Shown in pieces: positions 19,394 to 26,763 of a DNA stretch of 64,000 bases. Source of the stretch: Acidobacteriota bacterium (GTDB taxonomy: Bacteria > Acidobacteriota > Terriglobia > Terriglobales > Acidobacteriaceae); the NCBI GenBank assembly GCA_021780315.1, contig JAJXYY010000042.1, positions 372,001 through 436,000 of the forward strand, in the 5' to 3' direction. The notes under the pieces are model-generated. The model saw only the letters and a list, made by a program, of their open reading frames with translations. It searched no databases and had not been told where the DNA came from. The number at the start of each line of letters is the position of its first letter. Position 1 is the stretch's first letter. The position numbers and the translations under genes were made by a program.

Positions 19394-20254
19394 GTGAACA
19401 AGATTGCTATCCTATTGTTCGCCATCCTGTCCTCATTCTCATCTGCTGCGCTCGCCCAGGCAGACACCGGTTACGACAAGGGGATGAAGGCCCTACGCGA
19501 GCACCAGTGGCTGAATGCTGTCGAGATGTTCGGTCTCGCTTCATCGAAAGGGAGTCCGCGCGCTGATGGTGCTCTGTATTGGCGCGCATACGCACTGTGG
19601 ATGCTCGGTCGTCAGAGCGATGCGAACGCCGAATGCCAGGCCTTGGCCGCGGAATATCCTAAAAGCACATGGAATAGCGATTGCGAATCTCTATCTATGC
19701 TTTCGTCGCCGAGCGGGCCACCAACCCCTCCCAGGAAAATACCTAAGATCCATGGTCTAGGTCACGCGGTTCACGGCGAGAACACTCCTGACGAGACAGC
19801 GCAAATGCTTGCTCTCGGCTCACAGCTAAGATCGTCTCCGGCTGATGGCGTCGCTCACGCCAAGGGACTCCTCATGGGCCATGGTGAGGTTTCGCTGAAA
19901 CGTCATGTGATCTTTGTTCTGTTTCAGCACCCATCTCCTGAAGCACAGCAGCTGATTGCGAGTCTTTTTAGGGGAACATTGGGATCCGAACTTCAACTCG
20001 AAACCATCCACATGGTTGGTTCTCTGCAACGGCGTCAGTATAGTCCAACGTTGGTAGGGCTCTACCGAGAATCGGCGGACAGTGAGGTCAAACGCGCCGT
20101 GATTTCAGCTCTTTTTGTCTCTCATGACGCCGCATCGCTAGTGAGCCTTGTAAAGAGCGAAAGAGATCCTGATATGGAGCGTGCAATAGTTTCTTACCTT
20201 GCTGTGATGCCCAATAAACCAGCAGTCGAGTACATGGGATCTTTGCTCAAGTAA
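19394..20254 (+). CDS. Exported TPR/HEAT-repeat protein
   Basis: The 286-residue protein has a Sec signal peptide (about residues 1-21, 'AILLFAILSSFSSAALA'). A TPR-like pair follows at about 24-95 ('YDKGMKALREHQWLNAVEMFGLA', 'ALYWRAYALWMLGRQSDANAECQALAAEYP'), and the C-terminal region consists of HEAT-like repeats ('ADSEVKRAVISALFVSHDAASLVSLVKS'). GTG at 19394 lies three bases after the anti-sigma stop. Such proteins are common partners of ECF/anti-sigma pairs in Acidobacteria and presumably act in the periplasm. The function is unknown. Confidence 0.75.
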   Translation: MNKIAILLFAILSSFSSAALAQADTGYDKGMKALREHQWLNAVEMFGLASSKGSPRADGALYWRAYALWMLGRQSDANAECQALAAEYPKSTWNSDCESLSMLSSPSGPPTPPRKIPKIHGLGHAVHGENTPDETAQMLALGSQLRSSPADGVAHAKGLLMGHGEVSLKRHVIFVLFQHPSPEAQQLIASLFRGTLGSELQLETIHMVGSLQRRQYSPTLVGLYRESADSEVKRAVISALFVSHDAASLVSLVKSERDPDMERAIVSYLAVMPNKPAVEYMGSLLK

Positions 20255-20417
20255 TTAGCTTTTCAGCCTCACAAAGCAGCCGGTGCACAGACGCCTCTAC
20301 CACACTCGCGCGTGCGAGGACGGACCCATATGTCCCTGATTCGAACCTCGTACAGAAAAGGCCTCGATGCAAATACGAACTCTGAACACGACGCCCTATG
20401 AACAATGCAGGCTCAAA

Positions 20418-23138
20418 ATGTCTCATCAGTGGATAACTATCCTATCCTTGCTTGTAATCGCCGGACCTGCAATATGCCAAACCAACTGCCCTGCTAACCA
20501 TGACACGACAGTTGGAGGTGTAGTTCGAGATCCGACGAAAGCGCTGATTCCCGGCGCATCCCTGACATTGGATTCATCTACGACTTCCAGCACCAGCCGA
20601 CAGGGAGAATTTGAGTTCCACTGTGTTCCCCCCGGTATTCATCAGCTTGATGTACAGGCTCCCGGCTTTGCTGCCACGCGGCTACAGGTCGATAGCCGCA
20701 GACATGTTGCTCTCGACATTATTCTGCGTTTGAATACTGTCGAGCAAAATGTGGCGGTCGATGCGACAGGGTCAGGGAACGATGAAAGCGGCTCGCCCGG
20801 TGCAAGCATGACGATAGAGGGAGAGCAACTTCAAGCTCTCTCGGATGATCCGGACGAACTGTTGGGCCAACTGCAGAGACTCGGAGCGCTTAACGGTGGG
20901 GATCCGACAGCGACCACCATTACGGTAGATGGGTTTCAGGGGCAGGAACAGGTTCCGCCCAAGAGCTCGATCGCTTATATCAAAGTCAATCCCGACAGCT
21001 ATTCAGCGGAGTACAGGCAGCCTCCCTATACTGGTGGACGCGTCGAGATCTATACAAAACCAGGACAGAGCGCGTTCCATGGTGCGCTATTCGCTACCAA
21101 TAGCAGCCCTTGGGAAAATGCACGTGACCCGTTCTCCACCGCAAAAGGCAGTATAGGAAGACAGCTGTACGGGTTTGACCTCACGGGTCCAATCAAGAAG
21201 AACTCCGACTTTCTACTTACGATCGAGAGAAGGATGATTAACAACCTTGCGGTGGTTAATGCCGACACGTTGGACGCGAACGGTAACATCGTGAATACGA
21301 TCGGCAATGTTCCGACACCGCAGTCGCTCTGGAATGCCCAGGCGAAGGTCGACTGGCAGCTCGGCAGCAAAAATACGTTGATGCTGGCGTACAGCCCCTA
21401 TATCAATAGCCAGGAGAACGTCGGAACTGGCGGAAATGCTCTCGCGGAGACCGGCTACAAGAGCCGACAGACTCAACAGGCTCTCAGAATCACGGAGGTA
21501 ACGACCGCATCCTCCGCGCTAATGCACGAGAGCAAAGTCGCCGTGCGTTGGACCTCGGAGGTAGACACTCCGGTGTCTTCCGCGCCCGAAGTTCTAGTCG
21601 CCGGTGCCTTTACCGCGGGAGGCGCTTCCATTGGCCAGCAGCACCTGCATGAATTCAATCTAGAGGTCGATGACGATATAGTTGCGACGACAAAGCGTCA
21701 CACGTTCAAGGCTGGAACACAGTTCATGTATTACCTGGACGACAATCGGCTAACAACAAACTTCAATGGGGCCTATACCTTTGGGGGAGGGCAGTCACCG
21801 GTACTCGCTGCGAACAATCAGGCCATACCGGGAATGTTCGAACAGATTTCCGCGCTAGAACAATACCGGCGCACGATCTTGGGCCTACCAGGAGGCACCC
21901 CCACGACCTACAATGCCGTGGTTGGGAACCCGCAAGTTAAATTTTCCCAGGTACAAGATGCATTGTTTCTACAAGACAGCTTCAAGCTGACACCCCGTCT
22001 ACTCCTTTCACTAGGTGTCCGGTATTTTCTTCAGGATGATCCCACGGTTCTCAATTCCCTGACCCCGCGTTTTGGCTTTAATTGGTCCCCATCTAAGGGC
22101 AAGCGGTGGTCTCTGCACGGCCATGTGGGCATGTTTTCCGGAGTATTCCCGACAACCGATACATCCGAGGTACTTCGCGAAGACGGCGTTGAGCGCAAAT
22201 CGTTCATGATCTACAGTCCGATCTATGGCAATCCAAGTGCGGGTGCTACTCTGATCGATACAGTTCGACGCTTCTCACCCCATCTTTCGAACTCGTTGTC
22301 AATGACCGAGAATGTTGGGGGGACATGGGAGTTTGTCAAAGGTTGGAGTGTTATGGCAGACTTCACGCTCAGCCGGATCTGGGATGACATAAGGTCCGCT
22401 AATATTAATTCCCCCTTCGATGGGAGTCCTTACGGGCAGCGAGCTCTTGGAATTCCTCAACTGAATCTGCTTGAGATGCAAAATAGCGCTCACGCCAGTG
22501 TGAATGATGAATATGTCGGCATCCAACACTACGAGAAGCGCTACTCGATTTTCGTGGGAGGCGTTAGAGTTGAGGTTGTGGGAACCTCAGACGCAAGCCA
22601 CTTCCATACTGCGCAGAGTGCGTTCAGCGACGTTGGTGAGCGCGCCCCATTCAGTTCTCAGCCGATCTGGCAGTTGTTCGCGGAAAGCAGCCTGAGCCTT
22701 CCTTACAAACTTCAATTCAGCGAAGATCTTACATCCCAAGGCGATCAACACTTTAATATCACCTCTGGCTTCGATCGTAATGGAGACGGAGATTTCAATG
22801 ATCGACCGCAGTATGCGTCTGCTGCTTCCCCGGATGCTGTTTTAACCCGATATGGCTACCTGACGAATGATGCAGTCGGGACACCGATTCGGCGGAATCT
22901 GGGCGTTATGCCCTGGAAGCTCTATGTTGAAGCAAACCTCCAGAGGTCGTTTTCACTCGGGCACGCTCCGAAGAACAAGAGCTCTAGAGCATTGATTGTC
23001 AACCTTAGATCATCGAACCTGATCAACCATACAAACGTCCTGCAAGTGGGCAGCGTGCTTGGATCGTTGCAATTCGGCGCACCCGTTCGAGCAGACGCAG
23101 GGAGGCGTATCGAAGGGGGAGTGCGGTTTACATTCTAG
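20418..23138 (+). CDS. TonB-dependent receptor, Oar-like, with carboxypeptidase regulatory-like domain
   Basis: The 906-residue outer-membrane protein has a signal peptide (start at 20418, 'MSHQWITILSLLVIAGPAICQ') and an Ig-like CarboxypepD_reg domain at about 30-110 ('VGGVVRDPTKALIPGASLTLDSST'). A plug ('ITVDGFQGQEQVPPKSSIAYIKVNPDSYSAEY') and a long beta-barrel follow, ending in Phe ('IEGGVRFTF'). An ATG 17 codons earlier would spoil the signal peptide. It probably imports a large substrate or binds peptides at the surface. It stands at the end of the sigma/anti-sigma/HEAT gene set and just before the RiPP locus. Confidence 0.85.
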   Translation: MSHQWITILSLLVIAGPAICQTNCPANHDTTVGGVVRDPTKALIPGASLTLDSSTTSSTSRQGEFEFHCVPPGIHQLDVQAPGFAATRLQVDSRRHVALDIILRLNTVEQNVAVDATGSGNDESGSPGASMTIEGEQLQALSDDPDELLGQLQRLGALNGGDPTATTITVDGFQGQEQVPPKSSIAYIKVNPDSYSAEYRQPPYTGGRVEIYTKPGQSAFHGALFATNSSPWENARDPFSTAKGSIGRQLYGFDLTGPIKKNSDFLLTIERRMINNLAVVNADTLDANGNIVNTIGNVPTPQSLWNAQAKVDWQLGSKNTLMLAYSPYINSQENVGTGGNALAETGYKSRQTQQALRITEVTTASSALMHESKVAVRWTSEVDTPVSSAPEVLVAGAFTAGGASIGQQHLHEFNLEVDDDIVATTKRHTFKAGTQFMYYLDDNRLTTNFNGAYTFGGGQSPVLAANNQAIPGMFEQISALEQYRRTILGLPGGTPTTYNAVVGNPQVKFSQVQDALFLQDSFKLTPRLLLSLGVRYFLQDDPTVLNSLTPRFGFNWSPSKGKRWSLHGHVGMFSGVFPTTDTSEVLREDGVERKSFMIYSPIYGNPSAGATLIDTVRRFSPHLSNSLSMTENVGGTWEFVKGWSVMADFTLSRIWDDIRSANINSPFDGSPYGQRALGIPQLNLLEMQNSAHASVNDEYVGIQHYEKRYSIFVGGVRVEVVGTSDASHFHTAQSAFSDVGERAPFSSQPIWQLFAESSLSLPYKLQFSEDLTSQGDQHFNITSGFDRNGDGDFNDRPQYASAASPDAVLTRYGYLTNDAVGTPIRRNLGVMPWKLYVEANLQRSFSLGHAPKNKSSRALIVNLRSSNLINHTNVLQVGSVLGSLQFGAPVRADAGRRIEGGVRFTF

Positions 23139-23601
23139 ATGTTCATCGATCTGTGATTTCGCCCCGGAACAGAGGAACGCCAGCGTCGCATATGCTGCGC
23201 ACATCACTATACAACGCGACGGGACGATCGAGCGCCGCAACGTATATACCCTTTCGATGGAGTTGCTCCTAGCTAGCAGCCCTATGATCGAGCGGGTTCT
23301 CATATTGCCAGTTTCCAGAGCAGCTGAACCGCCGGCCGCAAACCCTCCGGATTTCCCGGTCTCCGAAGAGCTTTCAATAGGGGCATCGCAGGAAGAACGC
23401 TATCACACCTTATTCGTTGTCTTCTCGGGCGGACCTTCCAGGTGCGTGGCAGTGCGCAAGTCGCCCTTTCGACTCGGTCTCCTTTTCAGCAAGTCTCTTC
23501 CTGCGCTTAGTGTCTCCTCAAGAAAATGATCTGTGGACCCGAGCTCTCGGGCACGTGACAGTTCATGCTTTCGAAACCGCCACAACTCTGAGATCTCAAC
23601 T
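23139..23601. other. Intergenic stretch, no supported gene
   Basis: An open frame at 23059-23529 (+) overlaps the receptor gene and has no recognisable domain or start signal. Nothing else was seen. Confidence 0.45.
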
Positions 23602-24447
23602 ATGATGCTTCTTGACGCAGAGCCGTTCTGGCAACGTGCGACCGAACCGGACCACGTTGAGACTGGCGAGTCACCTGCCGACATCGGACGATGCCTGGAA
23701 CGCATTCTCGCGAGCACTCTCTTCTTACGCTCACCTCGACTGAGAGAATTTCTGCGCTATGTGGTATCCGCAAGTATGGTCGGCGACCAACAGGAGGCGG
23801 TCAAGGAATACCATGTCGGGTTGAACGTGTTCCGAAGACATTCCTCCTTTGACCCGCGTTTAGATCCAATCGTCCGAGTAGAGGCGACCAGGCTTCGTGC
23901 AAAGCTAAAGGCATATTACGAGAGCGAAGGCGCGAACGATCCTTTGGAGATCGTTCTCCCGGTGGGGAGTTACGTCCCGCGAATAGTCCGGCGGGAACTT
24001 GCGATTGCATCCCTGATCCCAACTTCCAAAGTGATAGTGGCTTTTGTGCCACTTCGCTGCAACACTTCGATAGCTCGGCATCTGCTGCTCACGGAGGAGA
24101 TAAATATCAGATGTCGTTTGCTGTTGAACGGCATACGTTCAGGACACCTGATTTGTCTTCCAACAAGAGTCCGGCCCTACAGTCAACGAGAACGCCTCGG
24201 GCTCGCTGAAGCTCTTCAGGCAGAAGTCTTAATCGATGGTTCGGCTCAGTTCGCAAAACAGCAAGTCACCGTAACCGCCGCCATTCGGTCATTAGAGCCC
24301 GATGCACCGACGGTCCAGATTGCACATCTGTCCAAGATTACAGCGCCTTTCCAATGGTCAATGGGTTTCTACGGGGCGTTGAATGTAGCAGTAAAGAATT
24401 TCTGTGACGAGGCGTCGGCTCAATCCGGAGTTGTAACGGTTAAGTAA
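23602..24447 (+). CDS. Acidobacterial-type regulator-like protein next to the RiPP cluster
   Basis: The 281-residue protein starts with an N-terminal module (about residues 28-125) seen on many acidobacterial sensor/regulator proteins: 'LRSPRLREFLRYVVSASMVGDQQEAVKEYHVG', 'FDPRLDPIVRVEATRLRAKLKAYYESEG' and 'LPVGSYVPRI'. The rest (about 140-275) resembles the adenylate-cyclase-associated/FlgO-like alpha-beta domain ('LAEALQAEVLIDGSAQFAKQQVTVTAAIRS') found in such proteins. No enzyme residues are visible. ATG 23602 begins the conserved part. It ends 106 bases before the precursor peptide gene, so it could regulate the cluster; that is inference. Confidence 0.6.
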   Translation: MMLLDAEPFWQRATEPDHVETGESPADIGRCLERILASTLFLRSPRLREFLRYVVSASMVGDQQEAVKEYHVGLNVFRRHSSFDPRLDPIVRVEATRLRAKLKAYYESEGANDPLEIVLPVGSYVPRIVRRELAIASLIPTSKVIVAFVPLRCNTSIARHLLLTEEINIRCRLLLNGIRSGHLICLPTRVRPYSQRERLGLAEALQAEVLIDGSAQFAKQQVTVTAAIRSLEPDAPTVQIAHLSKITAPFQWSMGFYGALNVAVKNFCDEASAQSGVVTVK

Positions 24448-24553
24448 CCGCGCGAGCATCGCGGTAGGGTACCGGCGTCACATATCCTGTGTGCGCTTAG
24501 CTACGTCGCGAAAGCTTCGCAGGCTGGGCAAATCGCAGTCAAGGAGAACGCAG

Positions 24554-24733
24554 ATGGAAAACAATGCCACTCAGAAGAATCAGGCGACGAACGCTCTGTC
24601 GCTTGACGACCTCAACGTAGCAGGGGTTGATGTTTACGCCCTTGCCCAAGAAGAGACGATGGGAGTTCCCGAACTGGGCGCCTCCTACGGCCAATACGGC
24701 AGCTCAACTCACTGTTCCGTGGCAACCCTGTAA
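24554..24733 (+). CDS. Thiopeptide/pyritide-type RiPP precursor peptide
   Basis: The 59-residue peptide is preceded by AAGGAG seven bases before the ATG. Its acidic, helix-prone leader ('LSLDDLNVAGVDVYALAQEE', then 'MGVPELGA') closely resembles thiopeptide leaders, which read like 'LDDLPMDVFELADSG...EVGA' before the core. By analogy the core is residues 44-59, SYGQYGSSTHCSVATL. Ser1 and a Cys11-Ser12 pair fit the two dehydroalanines and the azole needed for a [4+2] pyridine. The core has only one Cys; other azoles would have to come from Ser or Thr. A terminator-like hairpin follows at once, then the modification operon. The assignment as precursor is strong; the cleavage point and ring are inferred. 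Confidence 0.88.
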   Translation: MENNATQKNQATNALSLDDLNVAGVDVYALAQEETMGVPELGASYGQYGSSTHCSVATL

Positions 24734-24744
24734 GAGACTCTCGA

Positions 24745-24782
24745 CTGCGCACCCAATGTGCATTGGGTGCGCAGCCTTTTCT
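24745..24782 (+). terminator. Perfect hairpin after the precursor gene (attenuator or intrinsic terminator)
   Basis: Arms CTGCGCACCCAATG (24745-24758) and CATTGGGTGCGCAG (24761-24774) pair perfectly across a TG loop and are followed by CC then TTTTC. It lies 12 bases after the precursor stop and upstream of the YcaO gene. Partial read-through would give more precursor mRNA than enzyme mRNA. Confidence 0.88.
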
Positions 24783-24798
24783 TCGAAACGAGTGCAGC

Positions 24799-26763
24799 AT
24801 GGTGATTGCGGATGAATACGGTCTAGGCCTTTGGCTCTTGCCGGCACTGAGGGATGAACTCGGATTTAACGCTGTCAGAACTGCGGGGCAATGCGATCGC
24901 CTATCCGCAGGTGACATTCTCATTATTGCGAGTGTGGGAGAGACATTCATTTCCCGTCAAGCCCAATGGGCCCAAGTGTTGGAAGCCCCCGACAACCTGC
25001 TTGTTCCGGTGCACTTCCATGAACACGAGGTGATCATCGGTCCATTGTCGGTCGGCAGAGATCCGTCGTGCGGAGAGTGCTGGGCTACGCGATATTACAT
25101 GGGACGACCGGCCATTCGGAACCAGGAACGCGCACTAGCCGAACAGGATAGGTCTCGAAGCCCCTGGATGGGTCGGCGGGCCCGAACACTGGTAGCGTCT
25201 TTTCTCGCCCTTTTGATCGCTTCACTGAAAGATGAAACCTCCGAGAAGCGCCAGAGTCGCCACGGATGCTGCACAAGTATTGATCTGATATCCATCGCAA
25301 CTCGAAACTTTACCAGCTTTCCGAATCCAACGTGCGCCGAGTGCTCTGCCCTTCCCATGGATTCATCGGATCGGGTCGCCATTCATTTGGAACGGGCTCC
25401 TAAGCATCCTGATGCAGTTGACCGCACCATCGATATTCGCACCAGACAGGAATTGATCTTCTCAACCTATCTGGGATACAGATCGGGGCTGGTGTCACGC
25501 GTCGAGAGTGCGTACAATCACGTACGCGGCGCAGTCGCAATCTCTCACCTCACAAGCATCGACGGCAGACATGCGGAGCCTTGTTCCGGCTTCTCCGATC
25601 GCTACACTGATGCCCGCTTAACGTCAGTCCTCGAAGCCGTCGAGCGCTGGTCCGGCTCGGGGCCAAAGGGTTCGGTGCCGTGTATAAGAGACAGTCGGCA
25701 AGCGCTGGAGAACCTGGCAATTGATCCATCCACGTGCGGCCTCTATACCAAAGCTGACTATCGAGCAAACGAAGGAGTCTTGGTCCCGTATTCGCCGGAA
25801 ATAAAAGTACCGCACGTCTGGGGACATTCGCTCCGAGGCAATAATCCGATTCTTGTTCCTCAACAGCTGGCCTATTACTCCCTCGATCAGAGCAAACCGA
25901 TATACGTCATCGAGAGCTCCAGTGGGTGCGCCTTAGGGAATGGTGTAGAAGAAGCTCTACTGCATGGTCTTCTGGAACTCGCGGAAAGAGATGCTGCCTT
26001 AATGGCATGGTACTGCCAAGATTTTCCCATATCCATCGATCTTTCGAGCATTGAAGATCTCGAAGTGCGTCACAGGCTCCGCCGATTGAAGTCAGAGGGT
26101 TACGCCGTTTCGGCGTTCGACGTATCGAACGACTTGCGGATTCCAGCTGTTGTCGTGACCGTCTTGGGCTCGAGCGTTACGCCGGTCTTCTCTGTGTGGG
26201 CCAGCGCAGCGCACTTTCTACTTGAAAAAGCGACCAAGAAGGCCTTGCGCGAGCTCGACGCGAACCTTGGACGCTTCATGATTGACGTTACGAGGCCGGA
26301 ATACCGAGAGCGAATAGAACAGCTGAACGATGATCCCAGTCGTGTCAACGACATTCTCGATCACGGCTTGCTGTATTGTTCACCGCGTTCGGCGATAGCC
26401 ATTCCCTTCACGCCTCCGCTTGAGTGTGACGTTCCTGTATCGGAACTTCAGCGGCGAGCAGGATGGGAGTTCAGCGACGATGTTTCGAATGATTTGGGAC
26501 AAGTTATCGAGCGGGTGATTGGAAAAGCGGATGATATCATCGCAATCAATCAAACGAGTCCGGACCAGGAGCAGCTTGGCCTGCGCACGTATCGGGTTCT
26601 CGCGCCAGGCACCATTCCTGCTTCTTGGGGTGCACGGCGCCGTAGAATTACAGGCCTGCCACGGCTTCAAAAGGCTCTCCTCAAATCATCAACACAAACC
26701 GCCTGCCTGACGGATCAAGCGGTCCTCACGACGATCAATCCTGCGCCTCATCCATACTTATGA
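24799..26763 (+). CDS. Fused leader-binding (ocin-ThiF-like) and YcaO azoline cyclodehydratase
   Basis: In this 654-residue protein the first 200 residues are an E1-like, ocin-ThiF-type partner domain with zinc-site cysteines C91/C94 ('CGEC') and C179/C182 ('CAEC'). The YcaO domain starts near 225 ('GYRSGLVSRVESAYNHVRG'). It keeps the ATP-site motif S276xxE279xxE282R283 ('SVLEAVER') and the second acidic helix 'LLELAERDAALMAWY', and ends in a PxPxP tail (PAPHP, 648-652), typical of azoline-forming YcaO enzymes. It should bind the precursor leader and cyclise Cys, and perhaps Ser or Thr, to azolines. ATG 24799 is preferred over an upstream TTG lying inside the hairpin. Its stop overlaps the next ATG. 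Confidence 0.9.
   Translation: MVIADEYGLGLWLLPALRDELGFNAVRTAGQCDRLSAGDILIIASVGETFISRQAQWAQVLEAPDNLLVPVHFHEHEVIIGPLSVGRDPSCGECWATRYYMGRPAIRNQERALAEQDRSRSPWMGRRARTLVASFLALLIASLKDETSEKRQSRHGCCTSIDLISIATRNFTSFPNPTCAECSALPMDSSDRVAIHLERAPKHPDAVDRTIDIRTRQELIFSTYLGYRSGLVSRVESAYNHVRGAVAISHLTSIDGRHAEPCSGFSDRYTDARLTSVLEAVERWSGSGPKGSVPCIRDSRQALENLAIDPSTCGLYTKADYRANEGVLVPYSPEIKVPHVWGHSLRGNNPILVPQQLAYYSLDQSKPIYVIESSSGCALGNGVEEALLHGLLELAERDAALMAWYCQDFPISIDLSSIEDLEVRHRLRRLKSEGYAVSAFDVSNDLRIPAVVVTVLGSSVTPVFSVWASAAHFLLEKATKKALRELDANLGRFMIDVTRPEYRERIEQLNDDPSRVNDILDHGLLYCSPRSAIAIPFTPPLECDVPVSELQRRAGWEFSDDVSNDLGQVIERVIGKADDIIAINQTSPDQEQLGLRTYRVLAPGTIPASWGARRRRITGLPRLQKALLKSSTQTACLTDQAVLTTINPAPHPYL

Noticed and set aside
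23059..23529. 156-codon plus-strand ORF overlapping the end of the TonB receptor
   Set aside because: It overlaps the receptor by 80 bases in another frame and has no recognisable motif or start signal.
24763..24798. TTG start for the YcaO fusion at 24763
   Set aside because: It lies inside the terminator-like hairpin and adds 12 unconserved residues; ATG 24799 is preferred.
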